Shown: positions 22,500 to 29,789, counted from the first letter of the stretch. The stretch is 38,422 nucleotides of DNA from Patescibacteria group bacterium (GCA_024654485.1 JANLHO010000057.1:1-38422), one strand, 5' to 3'. The notes: generated by a model from the letters alone, not told the origin. Made by a program: numbers and translations.

Positions 22500-22847
22500 T
22501 CAGCTCTTCAGCTCTTGGGCGAGTCGTGCAAAAGTCTCGGGGTGGTCCTTGGCCAGAGCCGCGAGTGATTTGCGGTCAAGCGCTATGGACTTCTTCTTCA
22601 GTGCGTTTATGAATTTGGAATACGAGAATCCGTTCTCACGCGCGGATGCATTTATGCGGATAGCCCAGAGGCTGCGGAATTCGCGCTTCTTGGCGCGGCG
22701 GTGGCGGAAAGCGTGCGCGCCCGCGTGCCGTATCGCTTCCTTGGCGACGCGCTCTTTGGACTTGCGGCCGAAGCGGTAACCCTTGGTCTGTGCCAGTATG
22801 TTCTTTCGGCGCTTATTCTTGGTCGTTCCCCGTTTTACTCTTGCCAT
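22500..22847 (-). CDS. rplT: 50S ribosomal protein L20 (bL20)
   Basis: Early-assembly 23S-binding protein and, in many bacteria, repressor of its own operon. The 115 residues show MARVKRGTTKNKRRKNILAQTKGYRFGRKSKERVAKEAIRHA at the N terminus and FSYSKFINALKKKSIALDRKSLAALA. Gene order infC-rpmI-rplT is the universal bacterial one. The ATG lies 39 bases after the rpmI stop, in an A-rich spacer (ACGAAATCATTACGT) with no Shine-Dalgarno motif. Confidence 0.97.
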   Translation of the reverse strand: MARVKRGTTKNKRRKNILAQTKGYRFGRKSKERVAKEAIRHAGAHAFRHRRAKKREFRSLWAIRINASARENGFSYSKFINALKKKSIALDRKSLAALAKDHPETFARLAQELKS

Positions 22848-22886
22848 ACGTAATGATTTCGTTTTCCGTGTTCCCGTTATTTTATT

Positions 22887-23075
22887 CTAATTTGTGCTTG
22901 GCAGGAAACGACTGCGGTTTTTGCCCGTCATCTCCATGCTGGAAGGGCGCTTGCGGCTCATGTGGCTGGAACCGGAGTCTTTAGCGTTGAAGTGATTCTG
23001 CCCCGGCGAGCGCGAGACTATCTTGCCGCGCTTCGTGACGCGCAGGCGTTTGGTATATGATTTGTTGGTTTTCAT
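22887..23075 (-). CDS. rpmI: 50S ribosomal protein L35 (bL35)
   Basis: Small basic large-subunit protein. MKTNKSYTKRLRVTKRGKIVSR is the family N terminus and NHFNAKDSGSSHMSRKR follows; 62 residues. The ATG overlaps the TGA of an upstream 21-codon leader ORF as ATGA. The 12 bases ATGAAAACCAAC occur both here and at that ORF's start (23137), as if the leader arose by insertion and duplication of the rpmI start. Confidence 0.96.
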   Translation of the reverse strand: MKTNKSYTKRLRVTKRGKIVSRSPGQNHFNAKDSGSSHMSRKRPSSMEMTGKNRSRFLPSTN

Positions 23076-23137
23076 ACGTTTTTGATTTGCATACCCCGTG
23101 GCGACGCTCCGCGCCGCTTTACGGGGTTGGTTTTCAT
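23072..23137 (-). CDS. Candidate leader ORF coupled to rpmI
   Basis: A 21-codon frame (MKTNPVKRRGASPRGMQIKN plus V) starting at 23137 right after tripartite element copy 4 and ending in TGA that overlaps the rpmI ATG. It encloses the hairpin CCCCGT...ACGGGG (about 23094-23125). Its first four codons are identical to those of rpmI. The layout matches the smpB leader ORF, including the final GTATGA. There is no direct proof of translation. Confidence 0.4.
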   Translation of the reverse strand: MKTNPVKRRGASPRGMQIKNV

Positions 23138-23140
23138 ATC

Positions 23141-23310
23141 TTAGAGATTCTTAGCGAGCGCCACGAGCGTTAGAAGCTCTTAGACCCGCCTAAATTTGCC
23201 GAAGCAAAAGGCCGAAAAATCGGCCGTGCGGGAACTATACCGCATTGATTGCCTAGGTGCAACTTTAGAGCCAAATTTGGGCGGGCAAGGTAAAACAGTA
23301 CTTATTTTAC
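23141..23310 (-). repeat. Tripartite hairpin element, copy 4 (infC/rpmI)
   Basis: Read on the minus strand in the gene direction: P1 GTAAAA/TTTTAC (23305-23310 with 23290-23295); P2 CCCGCCCAAATTTG (about 23272-23285) with CAAATTTAGGCGGG (about 23185-23198); P3 AGAGCTTCT (23172-23180) with AGAATCTCT (23143-23151), 8 of 9. After P2 comes TCTAAGAGCTTCTAAC, matching GTAAGAGTTTCTAAC of copy 1. It begins 3 bases after the infC stop. Confidence 0.8.
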
Positions 23311-23313
23311 GTC

Positions 23314-23925
23314 TTACTCTTCGGGTGCCGGTTTTGGGGCAGGCGATACCTCCTTGGGCGCCGGCTTTGGCGAGGATTTCTTGGACGAGTCGCGCTCAAT
23401 GACCACCGAGAGACCTTTGGGGCTTTTCTGTATCTGCTCGGCCACCTTGTAGTTTTCGGGTATTACGGCGAGGAAACGCTCAAGCCTCTCCTTGAGGAAA
23501 TCAAATTCCATGTATTTGTATCTGCCCCACAGGAAGAGGTCTATCTTGACGCGATGGCCTTCCTTGAGCCAGACGGCGGCCTTGGAGGCTTTTATATGCA
23601 TGTCGCGCTCCGACGTACCTATCTTTACCTGCGTCACTTTTGTCTCCGTAACGTGCGCTTTCGCCTTCACGCCCTTTTCTTTCTTTTTCTGCTCGTATTT
23701 GAATTTCCCGTAGTCAGTTATTTTGGCGACAGGCGGCTTGGCGCCCGGAGATATCTCTATGAGATCCAGACCAAGCTCCTTCGCCTTTGCGATGGCTTCG
23801 CGCACGGGCAAGACACCGAAGTTCTCTCCTTCGGGCCCGATGACGCGCACTTCCGCCGCACGGATGCCCTCGTTCATGCGCGTGCGCGCTTTCTCCGCCT
23901 GTGAAGTATACTTTGTAAATCCCAT
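23314..23925 (-). CDS. infC: Translation initiation factor IF-3
   Basis: Binds 30S, checks the start codon and initiator tRNA. The 203 residues include the N domain RMNEGIRAAEVRVIGPEGENFGVLPVREAIAKAKELGLDLIEI, the linker KITDYGKFKYEQKKKEK, and the C domain IGTSERDMHIKASKAAVWLKEGHRVKI. A C-terminal tail rich in Pro, Lys, Ser and Glu (about 175-203) is extra. The start is ATG rather than the AUU used for autoregulation in enterics. TG-T-TATAAT (23943-23948, minus strand) lies 17 bases upstream, so the leader is short but not absent. Confidence 0.96.
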   Translation of the reverse strand: MGFTKYTSQAEKARTRMNEGIRAAEVRVIGPEGENFGVLPVREAIAKAKELGLDLIEISPGAKPPVAKITDYGKFKYEQKKKEKGVKAKAHVTETKVTQVKIGTSERDMHIKASKAAVWLKEGHRVKIDLFLWGRYKYMEFDFLKERLERFLAVIPENYKVAEQIQKSPKGLSVVIERDSSKKSSPKPAPKEVSPAPKPAPEE

Positions 23926-23942
23926 TGGAAACTTGTCGGCGG

Positions 23943-23948
23943 ATTATA
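23943..23948 (-). promoter_or_regulatory. -10 box of the infC operon
   Basis: TATAAT read on the minus strand, with an extended TG one base upstream (GTGTTATAAT). The distance to the infC ATG is 17 bases, giving a predicted 5' leader of about 10 bases. Confidence 0.6.
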
Positions 23949-23969
23949 ACACGAAAGTGAAGTGCGCAC

Positions 23970-25529
23970 CTACTCCGCGTACACCCTGGCAGGCGCGCCG
24001 CCGAAGGGCTTCAGGTAGTAGAGAGCGCGCGACACCACTTGCTTCATGTTGTCCAGAAGATTGAACAGGGCGGAATTTTGCGGGGCAGGATTGGGAGCAC
24101 TTTGCGACAAGTCCGACGATGTGAAAGTCTGCCCCCCTGCGGGCGGCTGTTGTTGGGCTGCATTCCCTTGTGCGCGTGCCTGCGCCTTCGTTAGCACCTG
24201 CACATCGGCGGATTTTGGCTCCTCGGTGTCCCCGTCGTCGCCCTCGTTGCCTGCGGGTCTGCCTATCTCTCCTGTTTCGGCCATGCCACTCGCGATTCCG
24301 CTAGCAAACTCTCCTATTTCCGGATTGAGCGCTATGGGCGTAGAGGAGGCATCTCCGTCGGGGGAACCGACATCAACAGAGCCGCTCACCGGCTCCGCGT
24401 ACAGTCCTATGATGTCCGCCGCGGATGGATTGTTCGCCGACCTTATGCTCTCCGAGACGGGATTCGTTTCCGGCGTACTGGACGGCGAGCTTGCACGCGC
24501 CGGCGACGGCTGTGCTGGCGCGCATGTGTTGCCGGAGCATCCATTGGCGCATTTCTGCAGGGCGATGGCTTGGCAGGATGAGCTGTTGTAATAGTAGGTC
24601 CCGTCCTTGCAAGAATAGCTAGGCGTGCACGGCGTGGGCGACCCCGTCTCTCCCTGCGGCTGCGAGCCGCCGCCGCTGGTACCCGCGCCGCTCGGCGAAT
24701 TGGCGCCGCCCGTGCTCTGCTGCGGAGGAGGCGGAGGAGGCGGGGGAGGCTGCTGCTGTTGCTGCTGATTTTGACCACCAAAGAATTTTCGCAATGCATC
24801 GCTCAAGCCGCCGGATGGTGCCGCATGCGGGTATTCATCGGGGAAGTCGTAATAATTCGGAGGGATATCCTGATCCGGAGGCACGTTGCCGCCCGCGCTG
24901 CAGCCGCCTTTTTTGGGCACGAAGTGCACTTTGTCCTTGAATCCGAGATAAAAAGTGAGTCCGAATGACGGGGCCGCTCTGTGCAGCTTCGCGTAGTTCG
25001 CTTCGGAATTCGTATTGATGTCTATGGCTATGCCGCTAGGATGTTCACATCGCTGTACGCCTTTCTTCCCGCACGCTATACCGCCCTTCCCGCTTATGTA
25101 TCGCTGATAGTACTCGTTCTGTTTTTCAGGAGTCCGGTATCCTTCCTTTACGCATACTGGTATCCCGTTCTGTGACGCGCTTTTGATGAAGTTGGTTGCG
25201 CATTGCGCGAATTTCGCATCCAGACCCTGTATCGTACCGTCCGCTCCTGCGCCGCCGTAGTTGTCACCGTCTACCTTGCACAAAATGCTTCTCAGGTACT
25301 CCTTAGCCTGGCCCGCGGCCTGCCCGATATTCGGGTCCGTCGGCTTCCAGCAGCTCCCGATCACGAGGTAATCGTCGGGGAACCCTGCCGCTTTCATGAG
25401 AGGCAGGTCCTCGGCCGTCGCCGGACGCTCGCCCGGATTCGGGCATGTGACGGCGAGCGTTGGACTTGGCGCAATGCCTGCTACCAGGAACACGCCAAAC
25501 ACCGCAACGGATACGGAAGCTACGCGCAT
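23970..25529 (-). CDS. Secreted VanY-like D,D-carboxypeptidase (peptidase M15) with low-complexity tail
   Basis: 519 residues. The signal peptide RVASVSVAVFGVFLVAGIA is at 2-20 with likely cleavage after PTLA. The M15B/VanY domain (about 65-205) shows EGYRTPEKQNEYY, the zinc motif EHPSGIAIDI (H163, D170) and the final VHF (H202). A glutamine and proline tract follows at about 253-275, then a small cysteine-rich module (CTPSYSCKDGTYYYNSSSC) and a long Ser/Pro/Ala-rich tail. It probably trims peptidoglycan at the cell surface. The start is ATG 25529, because TATACT lies 6 bases upstream; an in-frame codon at 25571 would add 14 residues. Confidence 0.88.
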   Translation of the reverse strand: MRVASVSVAVFGVFLVAGIAPSPTLAVTCPNPGERPATAEDLPLMKAAGFPDDYLVIGSCWKPTDPNIGQAAGQAKEYLRSILCKVDGDNYGGAGADGTIQGLDAKFAQCATNFIKSASQNGIPVCVKEGYRTPEKQNEYYQRYISGKGGIACGKKGVQRCEHPSGIAIDINTNSEANYAKLHRAAPSFGLTFYLGFKDKVHFVPKKGGCSAGGNVPPDQDIPPNYYDFPDEYPHAAPSGGLSDALRKFFGGQNQQQQQQPPPPPPPPPQQSTGGANSPSGAGTSGGGSQPQGETGSPTPCTPSYSCKDGTYYYNSSSCQAIALQKCANGCSGNTCAPAQPSPARASSPSSTPETNPVSESIRSANNPSAADIIGLYAEPVSGSVDVGSPDGDASSTPIALNPEIGEFASGIASGMAETGEIGRPAGNEGDDGDTEEPKSADVQVLTKAQARAQGNAAQQQPPAGGQTFTSSDLSQSAPNPAPQNSALFNLLDNMKQVVSRALYYLKPFGGAPARVYAE

Positions 25530-25567
25530 ACTTAGAGTATACAAGAGCTTCGGTGCTCTCGGGCGGG

Positions 25568-26212
25568 TCATGTGGACGCCGCCTTCGTGGTGTTGCCGTC
25601 GCAGGCGTCGGGCGACCAGAAGCCGAGATGCTGCTCCTCGGCTGCTTTCTGCGCGGCCCTGAAATCGTCGCGGTATTTGTAGTGCTGGCCGCTATAGGTG
25701 TATTCGTGCGCGAATCCGCGCTCTATCATGTATTCGTTGTAGAAAAGTCCGTCGGACGCGCGGAATACGTAGGCGAGCGTACGGCCGTATTTGTCGTATG
25801 TGCCGGATACCGCATCGTACTCCAGCCGCACCCACTGGCCATCAAGCAAGCGGTGCCCCTCCGCGGAGGCCTCTTTACCGAAGCATTGCACTACCTTGCG
25901 CGGGTCCACGACCTCCGGCGTGTCCATCCCGACGAGGCGCAAGCGCACGCTCTCTCCGTGCATAAAAATGTCTATCGTGTCGCCGTCCACCACTTTCAGC
26001 ACTTGGTACGTATTCGGAATCGTCGCGAGAAGCTCTTTTGGCGCAGGGACAGCGGGGGAGGGGGTGGCGCTCATTGCCGCTCCCGCCTCGGTAGATTCCA
26101 CGCCGTTTGGTGTCGCCGCCCACACGCCGCCGTACGCTCCCATCCCGACCGCGCCGAGTGCAAGCGCGCCGCATAGGCCCGCGCACGCATACCACACTCC
26201 GGGGGACTTCAT
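25568..26212 (-). CDS. Secreted staphylococcal nuclease (thermonuclease)-like protein
   Basis: 214 residues. A membrane/signal segment is at about 8-31, then a short linker, then the SNase OB-fold. Motifs VVDGDTIDIF (75-83), VRLRLVGMDTPE (89-100) and KYGRTLAYV (141-149) supply the aspartate, arginine and glutamate equivalents of D21, R35, D40, E43 and R87. It would degrade DNA or RNA outside the membrane, in line with nucleotide scavenging by CPR cells. The start is ATG 26212, 6 bases after TATAAT (26219-26224); an upstream extension to 26272 overlaps thrC. Confidence 0.9.
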   Translation of the reverse strand: MKSPGVWYACAGLCGALALGAVGMGAYGGVWAATPNGVESTEAGAAMSATPSPAVPAPKELLATIPNTYQVLKVVDGDTIDIFMHGESVRLRLVGMDTPEVVDPRKVVQCFGKEASAEGHRLLDGQWVRLEYDAVSGTYDKYGRTLAYVFRASDGLFYNEYMIERGFAHEYTYSGQHYKYRDDFRAAQKAAEEQHLGFWSPDACDGNTTKAAST

Positions 26213-26266
26213 ACAGAGATTATATCCCGCGATTGCACTCGACGGATTTCCGCGTACTATTTTCCA

Positions 26267-27676
26267 ATGCACTACGTTTCCACGCGCGGAGGGGGTGAGC
26301 CGCAGACATTCTCCAAGATACTGCTTGAGGGTCTATCGGCCGACGGCGGCCTTTATGTGCCGGAAGAATATCCGCAAGTGACGACCGAAGAGCTTGCGAA
26401 TATGCGCGGTATGAGCTACTCCGAGCTCGCCTTCGCCGTTCTCTCCAAATATATAGACGACATTCCTCCGGAGGAGCTGCGTAAGATGATATCTGAGACG
26501 TATACGAAAGAAGTGTTCGGCACCGATGAAGTAGTTCCGGTGCGCGAGTTGGGAAAAGGACTATTCCTTCTGAATCTCTCCGAAGGCCCTACGCTCGCTT
26601 TCAAAGACATCGCCTTGCAGCTTCTGGGCAGGCTCTTTGAGCACGCGCTCGCGCGAAGCGGCGAGGAGCTCAATATTTTCGGGGCCACTTCGGGCGACAC
26701 TGGAAGCGCCGCGGAATACGCGATGCGCGGCCGCAAGGGCATTCGCGTCTTCATGCTCTCTCCGCACGAGCGCATGAGCCCTTTCCAGCGCCGGCAGATG
26801 TACACGCTTCAGGACGAAAATATTTTCAACATCGCCGTTCTGGGCACTTTTGACGATTGTCAGGACGTGGTGAAGCAGGTGAATGCCGATGCCGCTTTCA
26901 AGAGCCGCTATCATCTCGGTGCCGTCAATTCCATCAATTGGGCGCGCATCGCGGCGCAGGTCGTCTACTACTTCTGGGGATACTTCAAAGCCACGCGTTC
27001 AAACGACGAACAGGCGGATTTCTCCGTCCCGACGGGCAATTTCGGCGACATACTCGCGGGCTACATAGCCAAGCGAATGGGTCTTCCGGTGAGGAGGCTC
27101 ATCCTCGCGACCAACGAAAACAACGTTCTTGAAGAATTCTTCTCTACCGGCAAGTACCGGCCGCGCACGGGTGCCGAGGTCGCCACCACATCCAGCCCTT
27201 CCATGGACATTTCCAAGGCCTCAAATTTTGAGCGCTATGTATTTGACCTAGTCGGGCGCGACGGCACGCGAATGCGGGAGCTTTGGGATGCGCTCGGCAG
27301 TGAAGGCGCTTTTGATGTCGCCGATTCGGAAGATTTCGCGCGAGTCGGGGAGAGCGGCATCGTCGCCGGCTCCTCCGCGCACGCCGACCGCGTCCGGACG
27401 ATACGCGCCATCTTTGAGAAATACGGCGTCCTCATAGACCCGCATACGGCCGATGGGGTCGCCACCGGTCTGCGGCTTCGCGAGGGGGGCGTGCCGCTTA
27501 TCTGCCTCCAGACCGCGCTGCCGGAGAAATTCGCCGACACGATACGCGAGGCGATAGGACGCGAGCCGGAGGCGAGCGCGCGCTACGCGAAGCTCGCGGA
27601 CATGCCGGAGCGTTTTGAGGTATTCCCGCCAGAGGCGGAGAAGCTAAAACAATTCATAGCGGCGCACGCGCGTTGA
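26267..27676 (+). CDS. thrC: Threonine synthase
   Basis: PLP enzyme converting O-phosphohomoserine to threonine. MHYVSTRGG and LSADGGLYVPEEYP are the N-terminal signature; GPTLAFKDIALQLLG carries the PLP lysine (K113); GATSGDTGSAAEYAMRG is the phosphate loop; SVPTGNFGDILAGY follows. The length is 469 residues. No other threonine-pathway gene is nearby. TACTAT (26255-26260) is 6 bases before the ATG. It is divergent from the SNase gene, with the two promoters about 30 bases apart. Confidence 0.96.
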   Translation: MHYVSTRGGGEPQTFSKILLEGLSADGGLYVPEEYPQVTTEELANMRGMSYSELAFAVLSKYIDDIPPEELRKMISETYTKEVFGTDEVVPVRELGKGLFLLNLSEGPTLAFKDIALQLLGRLFEHALARSGEELNIFGATSGDTGSAAEYAMRGRKGIRVFMLSPHERMSPFQRRQMYTLQDENIFNIAVLGTFDDCQDVVKQVNADAAFKSRYHLGAVNSINWARIAAQVVYYFWGYFKATRSNDEQADFSVPTGNFGDILAGYIAKRMGLPVRRLILATNENNVLEEFFSTGKYRPRTGAEVATTSSPSMDISKASNFERYVFDLVGRDGTRMRELWDALGSEGAFDVADSEDFARVGESGIVAGSSAHADRVRTIRAIFEKYGVLIDPHTADGVATGLRLREGGVPLICLQTALPEKFADTIREAIGREPEASARYAKLADMPERFEVFPPEAEKLKQFIAAHAR

Positions 27677-27685
27677 TTTGGCACG

Positions 27686-27729
27686 CCCCCACACCGACTT
27701 TTTTGGAAAAGTCGGTGTGGGGGTATAAT
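27686..27729 (+). promoter_or_regulatory. Perfect 17-bp inverted repeat with built-in TATAAT
   Basis: CCCCCACACCGACTTTT (27686-27702), loop TTGG, and the mirror arm (27707-27723) run directly into TATAAT (27724-27729). It shares CCCCCACACC-R-ACTTT and GGGGGTATA with the pyrB palindrome. It begins 10 bases after the thrC stop. Confidence 0.75.
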
Positions 27730-27736
27730 GCACGCC

Positions 27737-28420
27737 ATGAAAAAGGTCACAGGCCTCATCATCGCCGCTCTCGCGCTTGCCGCTCTCGCGCAGATCGTCA
27801 TCGTCTACGCGCCGCGCCCTTCCGGCTCCGCATCTCCCGCGCAGGGACAGAGCGGCGGCACGCAGCTGACCATCGCGCGGATACACGAGCAGACACCGGC
27901 GTACGATATAGATGCGCAGTATCCGCAATTTGGACTGCCCGCCATTGATTCGCAGATAAAATATGCGGTGGAGGGTGCTGTCGCCGAGTTCAAAACTCTT
28001 CCGCCGAATCCGCCGGACTCTGCGACGACGCAAAATCAGTTCACGGGCACTTTTGATAAGGTTTACGCCGGCTCCGACACGGTATCCCTTGAGCTTATCC
28101 TCTCGCAATACACGGGCGGCGCGCACCCCATGACCCTTTTCGCGGGGCTAAACTTTGACCGCGCGACGGGTCGCTTGCTGCTCCTTGATGACGCACTCAA
28201 CCTAATCGGCAAAACGGTGCAGGAAGTTTCCGATGCCGCAAGCGCGCAATTCAGAGAGGAATTCGGCGACGCCTTCTTCTCCGAGGGCGCAACGGATAAT
28301 CCGGAGAATTTCAGCTCATTCATAATCTCCGCCGACGAAGTGACATTTATCTTCCAACAATACCAAGTGGCCGCCTACGCCGCCGGCGCGCAGGAGGTCT
28401 CCTTCCCCCGCGTGCGGTAA
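27737..28420 (+). CDS. DUF3298/DUF4163 (RsiV-type) exported protein
   Basis: 227 residues. N-terminal membrane anchor KKVTGLIIAALALAALAQIVIVYA, then a linker, then a domain with YPQFGLPAIDSQIKYAVE, SLELILSQYTGGAHPM and GLNFDRATGRLLLLDDAL, which matches the RsiV/PdaC-type DUF3298 family. In other bacteria such domains sense lysozyme or sit beside deacetylases; the role here is unknown. The start is ATG 27737, 7 bases after TATAAT; the ATG at 27728 overlaps the -10 box itself. Confidence 0.85.
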   Translation: MKKVTGLIIAALALAALAQIVIVYAPRPSGSASPAQGQSGGTQLTIARIHEQTPAYDIDAQYPQFGLPAIDSQIKYAVEGAVAEFKTLPPNPPDSATTQNQFTGTFDKVYAGSDTVSLELILSQYTGGAHPMTLFAGLNFDRATGRLLLLDDALNLIGKTVQEVSDAASAQFREEFGDAFFSEGATDNPENFSSFIISADEVTFIFQQYQVAAYAAGAQEVSFPRVR

Positions 28421-28452
28421 AGTCGGCAAAACAAGCTCCAAAAAGAGGTAAT

Positions 28453-28512
28453 ACCATGTAAATACAACTGAATAAGTTGGATGACCTAAACCATCGGCAA
28501 CGGTGGCATGGT
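28453..28512 (+). ncRNA. Possible structured 3'-UTR RNA (three-way junction)
   Basis: Three helices fit together: ACCATG/CATGGT (28453-28458, 28507-28512), CAAC/GTTG (28465-28468, 28476-28479) and CCATCG-GCAA-CGGTGG (28491-28506) with a GNRA tetraloop, directly abutting the first helix. It lies after the DUF3298 stop and before a terminator. It could be a 3'-UTR fold or small RNA; I know no family for it. Confidence 0.3.
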
Positions 28513-28533
28513 CTCAAATCATAAGGCATAGAG

Positions 28534-28554
28534 AACCCGTCATTCAGGGTTTTT
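28534..28554 (+). terminator. Weak intrinsic terminator after the DUF3298 gene
   Basis: AACCC (28534-28538), an 8-base loop and GGGTT (28547-28551) lead into a run of five T. It overlaps the 3' end of the convergent GIY-YIG gene. Confidence 0.5.
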
Positions 28555-28812
28555 CGTTTCTAATCCCTCCTGATATCGCTCGATGAGCATCTCTTTCTTG
28601 CCGCAGCGCCACTTTTTTATCTGAATCTCACGCTTTCGCGCGTCGGCAAGCGCTTCGTATTGCTCTAAGAAAACTATCTCGAAAGTCGGGATTCTTCTTG
28701 TGAACTGTGCGCCGCGCCTGGCGTTGTGATGGGCGAGTCGTTGTTGTGGGTTATTAGTAACACCGACGTAGAGTTTGCTTGCGGAGTTGCGAATCATGTA
28801 GACGAAATACAT
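28540..28812 (-). CDS. GIY-YIG domain protein (UPF0213/YhbQ-like)
   Basis: 90 residues forming a stand-alone GIY-YIG fold. FVYMIRNSASKLYVGVTNNPQQRLAHHN carries the two short strands (VYM and YVG instead of GIY and YIG) and the catalytic-type arginine; a C-terminal EIQIKKWRCGKKEMLIE helix follows, as in the UrI/YhbQ group. A nuclease role in DNA repair is suggested for the family but unproven. TAAAAT (minus strand, 28819-28824) lies 6 bases before the ATG. It is next to the tmRNA 3' end. Confidence 0.88.
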   Translation of the reverse strand: MYFVYMIRNSASKLYVGVTNNPQQRLAHHNARRGAQFTRRIPTFEIVFLEQYEALADARKREIQIKKWRCGKKEMLIERYQEGLETKNPE

Positions 28813-28838
28813 CTACATATTTTAGTCCCTCGACGTTG

Positions 28839-28914
28839 CTCGGGACACCCGCCGCGCCCGAATGTAAGGTGGCTTGCCACGAGCAAGCCCCTCCTTTAGG
28901 AGGGGCGCGTCGAG
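28839..28914 (-). other. Structured flank 3' of tmRNA
   Basis: On the minus strand, just after the mature tmRNA end, CTCGACG pairs with CGTCGAG (about 28908-28914 and 28834-28840). It encloses GCCCCTCCT-AA-AGGAGGGGC (9-bp arms) and GCTTGC-TCGTG-GCAAGC. There is no long T-run. It probably guides 3' processing or termination of tmRNA. Confidence 0.5.
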
Positions 28915-29302
28915 TGGAGATGGAGGGAATTGCACCCTCGTCCAGAGAAGAGAATATGAACGCTTCTACACAACGTAGATCATCTTGAAGATTTAAGCGA
29001 TGCGCCTTAAAGATGAACGAAACGGCGCACTGCCGAGTCCCATTTCTTAGATACGGGCGGGACAGATCCGCATCAGTACTTGAAGTTTTTTTACGCCCTT
29101 TCAAGCTTGATCAAGCTTCGGCCTGAAGGACGGCGCTTAGGCAACGTATGCGTAAGCGGGCTGCAAGTCTGCCATCTGGATAGGTGACAAAATTGCCCGT
29201 GCTACTTTGTTCGCACTTGGATTTTGAGGCAGTTTCAAAAGATGCCCCAACTTTGTTGTGCACGCACATACTCCTATTTCCCTGTCGAAACTGATCATCC
29301 CC
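28915..29302 (-). ncRNA. ssrA: tmRNA (transfer-messenger RNA)
   Basis: Rescues stalled ribosomes together with SmpB. The 5' end GGGGATGATCAGTTTCGACA closely matches the family, and the 3' end has T-arm GAGGG-TGCAATT-CCCTC and CATCTCC-A. The acceptor stem GGGGATG/CATCTCC includes a G3-U70 pair, the alanine identity element. CCA is not encoded. The T loop is TGCAATT instead of TTCRANN. A tag frame with resume codon GCA at 29202-29200 (after AAAGTA) reads ARAILSPIQMADLQPAYAYV plus A, then TAA at 29137. That is 21 codons, about twice the usual length; a shorter in-frame start, GCA before GACTTG (ADLQPAYAYVA), is possible. smpB lies just upstream. Confidence 0.93.
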
Positions 29303-29335
29303 CACCTCCGATCACCGGAGTGATCAGAGGTGGGG
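29300..29335 (-). promoter_or_regulatory. Hairpin between smpB and ssrA overlapping the tmRNA 5' end
   Basis: The 16-base arms CCCCACCTCTGATCAC and GTGATCGGAGGTGGGG (minus strand) pair with one wobble around TCCG. The last bases of the 3' arm are the first G residues of mature tmRNA. They can therefore pair either here or in the tmRNA acceptor stem. There is no T-run and no obvious promoter, so smpB and ssrA may be cotranscribed and cut apart here. Confidence 0.6.
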
Positions 29336-29348
29336 AGGGACCAACAGG

Positions 29349-29789
29349 CTATTTTTTCAAAGTCCTCTCAATGCGGCGTTTCTCCTCGCGCGCCCGGATA
29401 TACTGACGTTTGTCCTCTTTTTTCTTTCCGCGGGCTATCGCGATGGCTACCTTCAGTTTTCGGTTTTTATTATACACTCGCAAAGGCACTATTGTCAATC
29501 CCTTCTCACCCTCCGCGGAGGCCACATGGGCTATTTCTTTGCGCGAAAGCAGCAGACGGCGCGAGCGCTCAGGATCATAGCTTTTGGGGGCATTGGCTAT
29601 CTGCCACGCCGGTATGCTCGCACCCACGAGATATGCCTCGCCACCGCGCGCGACCACCCGCGCGCCCTTCAGCGAACCCCTTCCGGCACGAAGTGACTTC
29701 ACCTCAAAGCCGTGCAGCTCAATGCCCGCCTCAATCTCTTCAAGAAGCGTGTACTCAAGCCCAATTTTCTTGTTTTCAATCAAACTCAT
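29349..29789 (-). CDS. smpB: SsrA-binding protein SmpB
   Basis: OB-fold partner of tmRNA. The 146 residues show ENKKIGLEYTLLEEIEAGIELHGFEVKSLRAGRGSLKGARV, PYLVG-like AYLVGASI, DPERSRRLLLSRKEI and the basic tail KKKEDKRQYIRAREEKRRIER. Its ATG overlaps the TGA of a 25-codon leader ORF (GTATGA). tmRNA follows 47 bases downstream on the same strand. Confidence 0.97.
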   Translation of the reverse strand: MSLIENKKIGLEYTLLEEIEAGIELHGFEVKSLRAGRGSLKGARVVARGGEAYLVGASIPAWQIANAPKSYDPERSRRLLLSRKEIAHVASAEGEKGLTIVPLRVYNKNRKLKVAIAIARGKKKEDKRQYIRAREEKRRIERTLKK

